A stretch of DNA of 33,323 bases from an uncultured Pelagibacteraceae bacterium (GCA_902572005.1 CACGEC010000006.1:1-33323); one strand, 5' to 3'; shown: positions 19,111 to 26,984, numbered from the stretch's first letter. Numbers and translations are program-made. The notes: generated by a model not told the origin, from the sequence alone.

Positions 19111-20118
19111 ATGTCTGAATTAAAAAATATAGCACTTCAAATTTTAAATAATGGAAAAGGAATTTTAGCTGCCGATGAAAGCACAGGTACAATGACAAAA
19201 AGATTGGAAGGTGTAAATGTGCCATCCAATTCAGAGAATAGATTATTGTTTAGAGAAACTCTTTTCAGCTCTTCTAGTATGTCTGATTGTATAGGTGGCG
19301 TAATTTTATACGATGAAACAATTAAACAAGTATCCTCAAAAAAAATTACAATTCCTGATTTAATCTCAAAATCAGGAGCTCATCCAGGTATAAAAGTTGA
19401 TACTGGTGCAAAAATTTTAGCTGGTTCCCCAAATGAAAAAATTACTGAAGGATTGGATGGATTAAGAGAGAGATTAAAAGAATATTATAAACTTGGTGCG
19501 AAATTTACGAAATGGAGAGGCGTATATAATATATCAAAAGACTATCCTAGTAAATTATCAGTACAATCTAATGCACATGCCTTAGCTAGATACTCTGCAT
19601 TAGTTCAAGAAAACAATATGGTTCCAATCGTTGAACCTGAAGTATTAATGGATGGCGATCATTCTGCAAAAGATTGCTATCAAAAAACTTCGGAGGTAAT
19701 TAAAAGATGTTTTGACGAGCTTATTTTGCATAAGGTTGATTTAAAAGGAATTATATTAAAACCGAATATGATTTTAGCTGGAAATAAATCTAATGAAAAG
19801 ATCTCTAATGAAGAGGTTGCAAAATTAACCTTAGAATGCTTAAAAAATTCAGTGCCTACAGAGGTTCCGGGTATCGCCTTTTTATCTGGAGGACAGTCAG
19901 AAATAGAGGCGACAGAAAACCTAAATTTAATTAATAAAAACAACAATACTAATTTTATAATGAGTTATTCATATGGAAGAGCTTTACAGCAAAGCGCACT
20001 AAAATTTTGGTCAAAAAATATTCGGGATTTAGAGGGTACTCAAAAGATATTTAATCATCGGGCAAAAATGAATACATTAGCAGCTCAAGGAAAATGGTCC
20101 AAAGAAATTGAGAATTAA
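19111..20118 (+). CDS. Class I fructose-bisphosphate aldolase (eukaryote-like)
   Basis: A 335-residue Schiff-base aldolase joining or splitting DHAP and GAP. It belongs to the animal/plant-like class I family: GKGILAADESTGTM near the N-terminus, GIKVDTGAK, KWRGVYNI (equivalent of rabbit Lys146), VEPEVLMDGDH and the Schiff-base lysine in ILKPNMILAG. It lacks the zinc motifs of class II enzymes. The last gene of the tkt-gap-pgk-fba run, it overlaps the following thiE by 11 nt. No phosphofructokinase is in the window, so the cluster alone fits gluconeogenic use; the direction of flux cannot be read from sequence. Confidence 0.95.
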   Translation: MSELKNIALQILNNGKGILAADESTGTMTKRLEGVNVPSNSENRLLFRETLFSSSSMSDCIGGVILYDETIKQVSSKKITIPDLISKSGAHPGIKVDTGAKILAGSPNEKITEGLDGLRERLKEYYKLGAKFTKWRGVYNISKDYPSKLSVQSNAHALARYSALVQENNMVPIVEPEVLMDGDHSAKDCYQKTSEVIKRCFDELILHKVDLKGIILKPNMILAGNKSNEKISNEEVAKLTLECLKNSVPTEVPGIAFLSGGQSEIEATENLNLINKNNNTNFIMSYSYGRALQQSALKFWSKNIRDLEGTQKIFNHRAKMNTLAAQGKWSKEIEN

Positions 20119-20722
20119 TAAAAAAAAGTTTATTTATTTAATCTCCCCCAATAAAATTAGAAATTCTATATTTAATGAATTAATAGAAATATTAAAACTT
20201 GGAAAAGTTAGTTTTTTTCAACTAAGACTCAAAAACTCAAATTTTAAAGATAAGCTGATAATTGGTAGAAAAATTCAAAGGATTTGTAAAAAATACAAAA
20301 CAAAATTTATAATTAATGATGATGTGGCTCTTGCCAAAAAACTTAATGCCGATGGTTGTCATTTGGGTCAAAATGACATGAGGTTAATTCATGCTAGAAA
20401 AATTATTAAAAAAAAAATAATTGGAATAACATGTCATAACTCAATTCATTTAGCAAAGTTAGCAATTAAAGATAAAGCAGATTATATAGCTTTTGGCGCT
20501 TTTTTTGCTACGAAAACCAAAAAGATTAAGTTTAAAGCTAATTTAAATTTGCTTAAAAAGATAACAAAAATAACAAAAACTCCCATTGTTGCTATAGGGG
20601 GAATAAATTCTGGGAATTATAAAAAACTTTTATTGAATAAAGCTAACTTTTTAGCTATCTCAGGCTACATTTGGAACAATAATAAACTTAAACCAACAGA
20701 GGCAATTAAAAAATTAAAATGA
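20108..20722 (+). CDS. thiE: Thiamine-phosphate synthase-like protein
   Basis: A 204-residue TIM-barrel protein. ThiE couples HMP-pyrophosphate with thiazole phosphate to give thiamine phosphate. Conserved elements are FFQLRLK, FIINDDVALAKKLNADGCHL, IGITCHN, ADYIAFGAFFATKTK and VAIGGINSGN. Several differ from the textbook motif: QLRLK for QLREK, ITCHN for VSTHN, GAFFAT for GPIFPT. It may therefore be a diverged ThiE or a TenI-like relative. It starts at a TTG that overlaps the fba stop by 11 nt, and no nearby ATG is available; efp begins within its stop (ATGA). It pairs functionally with thiD at the other end of the window. Confidence 0.8.
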   Translation: MRINKKKFIYLISPNKIRNSIFNELIEILKLGKVSFFQLRLKNSNFKDKLIIGRKIQRICKKYKTKFIINDDVALAKKLNADGCHLGQNDMRLIHARKIIKKKIIGITCHNSIHLAKLAIKDKADYIAFGAFFATKTKKIKFKANLNLLKKITKITKTPIVAIGGINSGNYKKLLLNKANFLAISGYIWNNNKLKPTEAIKKLK

Positions 20723-21279
20723 AAATAAATGCAGGAGAAATCAGAGTTGGTATGCTGTTAGAATACAAAAATGATTTATGGCAAGTACTTAAAACTCAAC
20801 ATGTAAAACCTGGAAAAGGCGGTGCATTTGCTCAAGTTGAAATGAAAAGTTTAAATAAAAATACAAAATTAAATGAAAGATTTAGATCGAGTGAAACTGT
20901 TGAAAAAGCATCTTTAGATGAAACAAACTACAATTTTTTATATGAAGATGAGAGTAATTACTTCTTTATGGAACCAAAATCTTTTGAACAAATACAAATA
21001 AAAAAAAGTATAATTGGTGAAAAAGGTAAGTTGTTAACTGAAAATCTTGAAGTATCTGTCAGTTTTTATAATGAGTCTCCAATTTCGGTTGATTTACCAA
21101 ATCAAGTAACATGTAAAATTGAGACAACTGATGCCGCTTTAAAAGGTCAAACAGTTTCATCATCTTATAAACCAGCAGTTCTAAATAATGGTTTAAATAT
21201 CCAAGTACCTCCATTTATTGAAGCTGGGGATGAAGTCATAGTTGATACTAGAAATCTAGAGTATATTAAAAAAATTTAG
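20719..21279 (+). CDS. efp: Translation elongation factor P
   Basis: A 186-residue three-domain protein that relieves ribosome stalling at polyproline stretches. The N-terminal KOW-like domain carries the modification loop KPGKGGAF with Lys33 at the tip, the residue that is beta-lysylated in E. coli. The C-terminal OB domains (PNQVTCKIETTDAALKGQT, then VPPFIEAGDEVIVDTR) are intact. Whether Lys33 is modified cannot be told, since the modifying enzymes are not in the window. Its ATG overlaps the thiE stop (ATGA). Confidence 0.97.
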   Translation: MKINAGEIRVGMLLEYKNDLWQVLKTQHVKPGKGGAFAQVEMKSLNKNTKLNERFRSSETVEKASLDETNYNFLYEDESNYFFMEPKSFEQIQIKKSIIGEKGKLLTENLEVSVSFYNESPISVDLPNQVTCKIETTDAALKGQTVSSSYKPAVLNNGLNIQVPPFIEAGDEVIVDTRNLEYIKKI

Positions 21280-21283
21280 TTTT

Positions 21284-22024
21284 ATGAATTCAATTTCTGC
21301 AAACTTAAATATCATGATCAAAGCAAGCGAAAAAGCTTCTAAAGTATTAATAAGAGATTTTGGAGAAATAGAAAAACTGCAAGTTTCAAAAAAGGGCCCA
21401 ACTGATTTTGTAACCAATGCTGACATAAAAGCTGAAAAAATTATTATTGAGGAGCTTAAAAAAGCTAAACCAAATTATTCAATTTTAAGTGAGGAAAACG
21501 GTGAAGAAAATAATAAAGATAAAGATAATACTTGGATAATAGATCCAATTGATGGAACTGTAAATTTTTTACATGGAGTGCCTCATTTTGCTATTTCAAT
21601 TGCTTTACGGTCAAAAAATGAGATCGTATCAGGTCTAGTTTTTGATCCGATTAAAAATGAAATGTTTTATGCAGAAAAAAACAATGGAGCTTATTTTAAT
21701 AATCACAGAATTAGAGTTTCTAAAAAAAATCAAATTAATGATTGCTTGTTTGTAACTGGAGGAAAGATTAAAGATGAACCTGATCTACCGTATAGAAAAT
21801 CAGGATGTGCTGCATTGGATATGGCTTACGTAGCTTCAGGGAGATATGATGGCTATTTTCAACACGATTTAAATCTTTGGGATATTGCAGCTGGTATTAT
21901 ATTGGTTAATGAAGCTGGTGGGATTACTAATGAATTAGATCTATCAGTTAATAAAAATTTAAAAATTATTGCCTCTAGTGCTGATATTAATACAAAATTA
22001 CTTGAAAAATTAAGTAACTTTTAA
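21284..22024 (+). CDS. suhB: Inositol monophosphatase family protein (SuhB-like)
   Basis: A 246-residue Mg2+-dependent sugar phosphatase. Metal-binding motifs are present: LSEENGEE (first Glu), [15 protein letters not shown] and [16 protein letters not shown]. The family includes SuhB, which acts on inositol-1-P and also assists rRNA antitermination in E. coli, and CysQ-like 3'-phosphoadenosine phosphatases. The close fit of the DPIDGT and C-terminal motifs favours SuhB. It stands 4 nt after efp and before rpmE; location next to ribosome genes is compatible with, but does not prove, a role in rRNA synthesis. Confidence 0.88.
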   Translation: MNSISANLNIMIKASEKASKVLIRDFGEIEKLQVSKKGPTDFVTNADIKAEKIIIEELKKAKPNYSILSEENGEENNKDKDNTWIIDPIDGTVNFLHGVPHFAISIALRSKNEIVSGLVFDPIKNEMFYAEKNNGAYFNNHRIRVSKKNQINDCLFVTGGKIKDEPDLPYRKSGCAALDMAYVASGRYDGYFQHDLNLWDIAAGIILVNEAGGITNELDLSVNKNLKIIASSADINTKLLEKLSNF

Positions 22025-22052
22025 TTGTTTTAGAAAATTCTTTTGTTATAAG
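22025..22052 (+). promoter_or_regulatory. Candidate promoter for rpmE
   Basis: TTGTTT (22025-22030), a 16-nt spacer and TATAAG (22047-22052) lie in the 35-nt gap before rpmE. Only 7 nt separate the -10 from the ATG, so transcription would start at or next to the start codon and give a leaderless or nearly leaderless mRNA. No Shine-Dalgarno is present. Spacing and -10 hexamer are the same as in the 5S promoter at 27106-27133. Confidence 0.45.
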
Positions 22053-22059
22053 TTTCGTC

Positions 22060-22290
22060 ATGAAAAAAAATATTCACCCTAACTATCACAATATAAAAGT
22101 TGAAATGACTGATGGCACTCAATTTGAGACTAAATCAACTTGGGGCAAAGAAGGAGAAATATTAAAACTAGAAATTGATCCTAAGTCTCATTCAGCATGG
22201 ACTGGTGGTAAACAAAAATTAATGGACAAAGGTAGAATAAGTAAATTTAATAAAAAATTTCAAAATTTTAAATCAGATAAGAAAAATTAA
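22060..22290 (+). CDS. rpmE: Ribosomal protein L31, zinc-free form
   Basis: A 76-residue protein with the L31 pattern: [19 protein letters not shown], the STWGK segment and [11 protein letters not shown]. It contains no cysteine, so it lacks the CxxC zinc site of the C+ L31 form. The C-terminal tail is short and basic. It sits in the large ribosomal subunit, contributing to the bridge with the small subunit. The stop is directly followed by the trcR start (TAAATG). Confidence 0.96.
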   Translation: MKKNIHPNYHNIKVEMTDGTQFETKSTWGKEGEILKLEIDPKSHSAWTGGKQKLMDKGRISKFNKKFQNFKSDKKN

Positions 22291-22872
22291 ATGTCAAATG
22301 CACCACTTATGCCAATGGCAACTGCTGTTTGGCTTGTAGAAAATACAACATTAACCTTCAAACAAATTGCAGACTTTTGCAAGTTACATGAGGTAGAGGT
22401 TCAAGGCATCGCTGATGGCGAAGTTGCGAAAGGTATTAAAGCTTATAATCCAATAATCTCTGGTCAACTTTCAAGAGAAGAAATTGAATTGTCCTCTAAC
22501 GATGGCAACAGACCCTTACAAATTAAAAGCACAGATATAGAAATATCCAATGCTGAAAAAAAAATTAAAAAGTATGTTCCGCTATCAAAAAGGCAAGATA
22601 AACCCGACTCTGCACTTTGGTTACTTAGACAACATAATATTTTAAAAGACTCACAAATTGCAAAACTAGTTGGAATAACAAAAAATTCTGTAACATCAAT
22701 AAGAAACAAAAGCTATTGGAATTATAACAACTTAAATCCAAAAGATCCCGTCGCATTAAACCTATTTTCACAAAAAGACTTAATAGAAGCCATTGAAAAA
22801 GCAGAAAGAAGAATTAAAAGAGAAAAGAAAGAAAAAGAAAAACAACAAAAGTCCATACAAGCTAACAATTAA
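22291..22872 (+). CDS. trcR: TrcR-type cell-cycle regulator (DUF1013)
   Basis: A 193-residue cytoplasmic protein of the alphaproteobacterial DUF1013 family. The N-terminus MSNAPLMPMATAVWLVENT and the first helix-turn-helix-like stretch (LTFKQIADFCKLHEVEVQGI) are typical. A second helical DNA-binding-like region follows (SALWLLRQHNILKDSQIAKL, then VGITKNSVTSIRN). The tail is a charged Lys/Glu helix. Family members have been described as the cell-cycle transcriptional regulator TrcR in Caulobacter relatives; the role in this organism is inferred. The start abuts the rpmE stop. Confidence 0.85.
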   Translation: MSNAPLMPMATAVWLVENTTLTFKQIADFCKLHEVEVQGIADGEVAKGIKAYNPIISGQLSREEIELSSNDGNRPLQIKSTDIEISNAEKKIKKYVPLSKRQDKPDSALWLLRQHNILKDSQIAKLVGITKNSVTSIRNKSYWNYNNLNPKDPVALNLFSQKDLIEAIEKAERRIKREKKEKEKQQKSIQANN

Positions 22873-22932
22873 ATGAATAGACATAAAAATATAAAAGTGT
22901 TAATTACTCATTTTTTCGGAGGTAGTTATTAA
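22873..22932 (+). CDS. Possible 19-residue leader peptide before rpsU
   Basis: An ATG directly after the trcR stop opens a 19-codon frame (MNRHKNIKVLITHFFGGSY) that ends in TAA at 22930-22932. Its stop shares one base with the ATT at 22928-22930 that I take as the rpsU start (ATTAA). The rpsU Shine-Dalgarno lies inside it. This geometry resembles the coupled overlaps elsewhere in the window, but a frame this short can arise by chance and it has no clear ribosome site of its own. Confidence 0.25.
   Translation: MNRHKNIKVLITHFFGGSY
22918..22922 (+). promoter_or_regulatory. Shine-Dalgarno of rpsU (GGAGG)
   Basis: A perfect GGAGG stands 5 nt before ATT 22928-22930. It is the strongest ribosome site in the window and fixes the rpsU start at a non-standard codon. 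Confidence 0.85.
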
Positions 22933-23122
22933 AATAGAAGTTAAAGATAATAATGTAGAGCAAGCTCTTAGAGTTTTGAAAAGAAAACTTCAAAGGGATG
23001 GTTTTTTTAAAGTTATAAAATTAAAAAATACATATGAAAAACCATCAGAAAAGAAAAAAAGAATTCTTCAAGAAAACATTAAGAGAGTAAAAAAAATTAA
23101 CAAACTTAAAAATAGAATTTAA
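22928..23122 (+). CDS. rpsU: Ribosomal protein S21, apparent ATT start
   Basis: A 64-residue basic protein: KIEVKDNNVEQALRVLKRK, then LQRDGFF, and a Lys/Arg-rich tail. This is bacterial S21, which helps the small subunit engage mRNA at initiation. The frame is closed by a stop at 22901-22903, and between that stop and the conserved N-terminus there is no ATG, GTG or TTG. The first in-frame candidate codon consistent with S21 alignment is ATT at 22928, which sits 5 nt after GGAGG and gives Met-Lys-Ile-Glu-Val-Lys-Asp, matching the usual S21 start exactly. ATT is a rare start codon known from E. coli infC. The stop is 6 nt before the initiator tRNA gene. Confidence 0.9.
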   Translation: MKIEVKDNNVEQALRVLKRKLQRDGFFKVIKLKNTYEKPSEKKKRILQENIKRVKKINKLKNRI

Positions 23123-23128
23123 GTATAC

Positions 23129-23205
<77 letters not shown>

Positions 23206-23212
23206 ATTTAAA

Positions 23213-23911
23213 TTAAATTTTGAATTTTGATTTTTTACTATCAACTAAAAAAGCTTTAACAGTCTCTTTGGTCAATTGATTAAAAGATTTTCCAAATTTT
23301 TCAATTTTTTCAATAATCGAAGGTGGTATAGTAATTATATGACAGCCCAACTGTTTAGCTTGAATATAATTATAAGGCTCTCTCACACTAGCCCATAAAA
23401 TTTCTACATTCTTAAACTTTTTTGCCATTCTTATACTTTTTACGAATTCTGGAACTGGATCTTTTCCAGTATCACCTGCTCTACCTGCAAAAATAGAGAT
23501 AATTACTTTTGTTTTTTTATTTATATTTTTGAGTATCTTTTTTGTTTGATTAGCCGAGTAGACAGCTGTGATATTTAATTTAATATTTTGGGTGTTAAGC
23601 TCTTTAATGACTCTACCAGTAAATTTATTTTTTGAATTTACAATTGGTACTTTTACATAAATATTTTTACCCCAGCTATTAATTTGAACTCCCTGATCAA
23701 TCATTGATTTATTGTTGTCAGCAAATACTTCAAATGAAATGGGTTTTTTTTTACAAGCTTTAAGTATTTGTTTTGAGTAAGACTTATAGTGTTTTGCACC
23801 CGCTTTTCTCATTAAACTCGGATTGGTAGTAAAACCTTTTACTATTTTTTTTTTACTAAATATTTTGATAAGTTTTAAATCTGCTATATCGCAGAAAATT
23901 TTTATACTCAT
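23213..23911 (-). CDS. tal: Transaldolase family protein
   Basis: A 232-residue TIM-barrel enzyme of the small transaldolase/fructose-6-phosphate aldolase family. FCDIADL (Asp8), GFTTNPSLM (26-34), the Schiff-base lysine in YVKVP (Lys87), NITAVYS, and SIFAGRAGDTG are visible. It moves a dihydroxyacetone unit between sugar phosphates and complements the transketolase in this window. Members of this size class act as transaldolase or as F6P aldolase, and the sequence alone does not settle which. It follows pntB by 5 nt at the end of the leftward 5S-rpmJ-pnt run and converges with the tRNA gene with 7 nt between. Confidence 0.9.
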   Translation of the reverse strand: MSIKIFCDIADLKLIKIFSKKKIVKGFTTNPSLMRKAGAKHYKSYSKQILKACKKKPISFEVFADNNKSMIDQGVQINSWGKNIYVKVPIVNSKNKFTGRVIKELNTQNIKLNITAVYSANQTKKILKNINKKTKVIISIFAGRAGDTGKDPVPEFVKSIRMAKKFKNVEILWASVREPYNYIQAKQLGCHIITIPPSIIEKIEKFGKSFNQLTKETVKAFLVDSKKSKFKI

Positions 23912-23916
23912 TTATT

Positions 23917-25314
23917 TTATAAATTTTTGGTTATGTCCTCTGTCATTTTTTTAGCATCAGCAAATAACATTAATGTGTTTTCCTTATAAAACAGATCGTT
24001 ATCTATCCCGGCATATCCAGGTGAAAGACTTCTTTTTACAAATAATACTGATTTACATTTTTCTACATCTAATACAGGCATTCCATATATTGGGCTTTGA
24101 GGATCAGTTTTTGCAACTGGATTGGTCACATCGTTTGCTCCTATCACAAAAGCAACATCTGCGTTCGCAAAATCGTTATTAATTTCTTCTAATTCAAATA
24201 CCTCATCATAAGGTACATTAGCTTCAGCTAATAATACGTTCATATGACCAGGCATTCTTCCTGCAACAGGATGAATAGCATAAGATACTTTAATGTCATT
24301 TTTTTTTAAAGTGTCCACCATTTCCCTAAGGGCATGTTGGGCTTGTGCAACAGCCATACCATATCCTGGAACAATTATTACAGATGAAGCATTTTTCATT
24401 AAAAAAGCTGCATCATCAGCATTTCCACTTTTAACAGGTCTCTGTTCTTTAGATGATGTATTTGACACACCATCGGTTGCTCCAAAACCACCTAAAATTA
24501 CATTGAAAAAAGAACGATTCATTCCCTTACACATTATATAAGATAATATTGCACCTGAAGAACCAACTAATGCTCCTGTAATAATTAATGCTGTGTTTTC
24601 CAAAGTAAAACCAATACCTGCTGCCGCCCACCCTGAATAAGAATTAAGCATCGAAATTACTACTGGCATATCAGCGCCACCAATTGGAATTATTAGAAGA
24701 AAACCAATTAAAAATGAAACAGCCAATAATATCCAAAATAGATTTGATGATTGCGTGGAACATAATAAATAAATTAAGACTATTATTGAAATTAAGATCA
24801 TAGCATTTAAAGGATGTTGGCCTTTAAACGTAATTGGAGAACCAGACATAATTCCTTGTAATTTTAAAAAAGCAATAATCGAGCCTGAAAATGTTACTGC
24901 TCCAACTGCAGCACCAATAGACATTTCAATTAAACTACCAAGTTTAATATTTCCTGGAGTACCAAGGTTAAAAGCTTCAGGATTTAAAAAAGCTGAAATA
25001 GCAACAAACACAGCCGCAAGTCCTACCAAACTATGAAACCCAGCCACTAATTCAGGCATAGCTGTCATTGGTATTTTGTAGGCTATAAAAGCTCCAATTG
25101 AACCTCCTATTAAAATAAAAACTAAAACAAAAATAAATCCACTTGAAAAATTACCTGTGGACAAAAATGTTACAGTCACAGCTATTATCATTCCTAATAT
25201 TCCAAATAAATTTCCTTGTCTTGATGTCTCTGGTGATGATAGGCCTCTTAAAGCTAGAATAAATAAAACACCTGAGACTAAGTAAAAAATCGCAGATAAA
25301 TTTGCAGATATCAT
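23917..25314 (-). CDS. pntB: NAD(P) transhydrogenase subunit beta
   Basis: A 465-residue inner-membrane protein. The first ~270 residues form about nine membrane segments. The C-terminal ~180 residues are the NADP(H)-binding domain III, with GYGMAVAQAQHALREM, HPVAGRMPGHMNVLLAEA and GANDVTNP. The enzyme uses the proton gradient to reduce NADP+ with NADH. Its start overlaps the stop of the 102-residue membrane subunit by one base. All three pnt genes are present and intact. Confidence 0.98.
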   Translation of the reverse strand: MISANLSAIFYLVSGVLFILALRGLSSPETSRQGNLFGILGMIIAVTVTFLSTGNFSSGFIFVLVFILIGGSIGAFIAYKIPMTAMPELVAGFHSLVGLAAVFVAISAFLNPEAFNLGTPGNIKLGSLIEMSIGAAVGAVTFSGSIIAFLKLQGIMSGSPITFKGQHPLNAMILISIIVLIYLLCSTQSSNLFWILLAVSFLIGFLLIIPIGGADMPVVISMLNSYSGWAAAGIGFTLENTALIITGALVGSSGAILSYIMCKGMNRSFFNVILGGFGATDGVSNTSSKEQRPVKSGNADDAAFLMKNASSVIIVPGYGMAVAQAQHALREMVDTLKKNDIKVSYAIHPVAGRMPGHMNVLLAEANVPYDEVFELEEINNDFANADVAFVIGANDVTNPVAKTDPQSPIYGMPVLDVEKCKSVLFVKRSLSPGYAGIDNDLFYKENTLMLFADAKKMTEDITKNL

Positions 25315-25622
25315 TATTTATTCTTTCTCTTTTTTTTATACATAGCCAACATTCTCTGTGTAACTAAAAATCCACCAAAAATATTAATTGCTGCTAAAGC
25401 AATAGCTAAGAAACCAAAAATACTTGAGGTATTAAATATGCTTTCAGAATTACCAGACAGACCTGCAATTATTGCACCAACAATAATAACTGATGAAATT
25501 GCATTTGTGACGGACATTAATGGTGTATGCAAAGAAGGTGTTACACTCCAAACTACATAATAACCTATAAATATAGATAATATAAATATACTTAATCTGA
25601 ATATTAAAGGGTCAATTTCCAT
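25314..25622 (-). CDS. pntAB: NAD(P) transhydrogenase alpha subunit, membrane part
   Basis: A 102-residue membrane protein with three to four hydrophobic segments and the SVTPSLHTPLMSVTNAIS motif of domain II. In E. coli this part is fused to the NAD-binding domain as PntA; in many alphaproteobacteria, and here, the alpha subunit is split in two genes. It stands 4 nt after pntAA and overlaps pntB by one base. Confidence 0.95.
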   Translation of the reverse strand: MEIDPLIFRLSIFILSIFIGYYVVWSVTPSLHTPLMSVTNAISSVIIVGAIIAGLSGNSESIFNTSSIFGFLAIALAAINIFGGFLVTQRMLAMYKKKRKNK

Positions 25623-25626
25623 ATTT

Positions 25627-26715
25627 TTATTTTATTAATGTTTTTTCAATTATTTCGTCTTCTAAGTTTATCTTAATTTTCTTGTTTTCCTTGTCGAATA
25701 AATTTTCAACAAAATTAAACATATTTTTTGCGTATAAGCTAGATGCAGATACTGGTAACTTATTCAAAATATTAGTTTCACCCATAATTTTAACTCCATT
25801 TTTTTCAATAATGTTATCAACTTCTGTGAAAGCGGTATTTCCACCTTGAATAGCAGCTAGATCATATATTACAGAACCGGGTTGCATGTTTTGAATCATG
25901 TTTTCTTTAATTATAACTGGTGCTTTTTTACCAGGTATTAATGCTGTACAAATTACAATATCAATCTTTCTTAATGTCTCACTTAAAAGGTTTTCTTGTT
26001 TCTTTTTAAAATCTTCTGAAGCTTCTTTTGCATAACCGCCTTCAGTCTCTAAATTTTCTGCACCCTCAACTGTTAAAAATTTTCCACCTAAACTTTCAAC
26101 TTGTTCCTTTGAAGCCATTCTTACATCTGTTGCAAAAACTATTGCCCCCATTCTTTTTGCAGTAGCAATAGCTTGGAGTCCAGCTACACCTGCACCTACT
26201 ATTAAAACTTTTGCTGCAGGAATTGTTCCAGCAGCTGTCATCATCATTGGTATCGCTTTTTCGAAGTTTGAAAAAGATTCTATCACAGCTTTATATCCAG
26301 CTAAATTTGCTTGAGAGGAAAGAATATCCATTGATTGAGCCCGTGTAATTCTAGGAAGTAGCTCTAATGAAAAAACTTTAATTCCTTTTTTTGTTAGGAT
26401 ATCTATTTCTTCCTTATTCTCATAAAAGTTAAGTGCGCCTATGAGCAATTTGTTTTCTTTTAAAAAAGAACTCTTTTCGTTTGTTAGTAAACCTAGTTGA
26501 ATTATGATATCTGATTTGGTTAATATTTCTTTTTCATCACTAGAAAATTTTACACCGACACTTGAATATTCTTCATCTTTTATACCTAAATGATTTCCAT
26601 ATTTTTCTATTAATAAAACTTCAAAGCCAAGCGATATATATTTCTTTGCAATTTCTGGGGTTACAGCAACCCTTTTTTCATTTTTTTGGTTTTCTAAAAC
26701 TGATGCTATTATCAT
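25627..26715 (-). CDS. pntAA: NAD(P) transhydrogenase alpha subunit, NAD-binding part
   Basis: A 362-residue soluble domain I related to alanine dehydrogenase. RVAVTPEIAKKYISLGFEV at the N-terminus, the Rossmann loop GAGVAGLQAIATAKRMGA with ATDVR after it, ICTALIPGKKAPVI and YDLAAIQGGN are conserved. It binds NAD(H) and passes hydride to the NADP domain of PntB. It begins 9 nt after the small cytochrome oxidase subunit IV-like gene. Length is standard for the split form. Confidence 0.97.
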   Translation of the reverse strand: MIIASVLENQKNEKRVAVTPEIAKKYISLGFEVLLIEKYGNHLGIKDEEYSSVGVKFSSDEKEILTKSDIIIQLGLLTNEKSSFLKENKLLIGALNFYENKEEIDILTKKGIKVFSLELLPRITRAQSMDILSSQANLAGYKAVIESFSNFEKAIPMMMTAAGTIPAAKVLIVGAGVAGLQAIATAKRMGAIVFATDVRMASKEQVESLGGKFLTVEGAENLETEGGYAKEASEDFKKKQENLLSETLRKIDIVICTALIPGKKAPVIIKENMIQNMQPGSVIYDLAAIQGGNTAFTEVDNIIEKNGVKIMGETNILNKLPVSASSLYAKNMFNFVENLFDKENKKIKINLEDEIIEKTLIK

Positions 26716-26724
26716 TTAAGTAAC

Positions 26725-26835
26725 TTACAATAAGAATATAGCCATTAAAACCAAAACAACTATTACAGCGACAGTTCCCCACAACACAAATTTTGTAAAA
26801 TTATTCCAGGTATTTTTATGGTTATCGTTATCCAT
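26725..26835 (-). CDS. aa3-type cytochrome c oxidase subunit IV-like peptide
   Basis: A 36-residue protein (MDNDNHKNTWNNF, then TKFVLWGT and a hydrophobic helix ending in LMAIFLL). It has a short polar N-terminus and one membrane helix. The HK-T-x-x-x-F-x-K-x-x-x-WGT pattern matches the small bacterial subunit IV family (COX4_pro_2). In other alphaproteobacteria, as far as I recall, a gene of this family also stands before pntA. It lies 9 nt upstream of pntAA and 7 nt downstream of rpmJ. Whether it joins the oxidase or aids the transhydrogenase is unknown. Confidence 0.8.
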   Translation of the reverse strand: MDNDNHKNTWNNFTKFVLWGTVAVIVVLVLMAIFLL

Positions 26836-26842
26836 AAAAATA

Positions 26843-26968
26843 TTATTTTTGTCTGGCTTTAAACTTAGGATTAGTTTTATTAATTATGTAAACTCTACCT
26901 CTCCTTTTCACCATTTTAGAGTTGAGGTCTCTTTTTTTGATTGATTTAAGTGAGCTTTTTATTTTCAT
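26843..26968 (-). CDS. rpmJ: Ribosomal protein L36, zinc-free form
   Basis: A 41-residue basic protein. [14 protein letters not shown] at the start and [20 protein letters not shown] at the end are the L36 pattern of alphaproteobacteria. It has no Cys or His cluster, so it is the C- (zinc-independent) form. It begins only 16 nt past the 3' end of the 5S rRNA with no terminator or promoter visible between, so it may share the 5S transcript. No Shine-Dalgarno is apparent. Confidence 0.95.
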   Translation of the reverse strand: MKIKSSLKSIKKRDLNSKMVKRRGRVYIINKTNPKFKARQK

Positions 26969-26984
26969 AATTATTTATTTTTAA

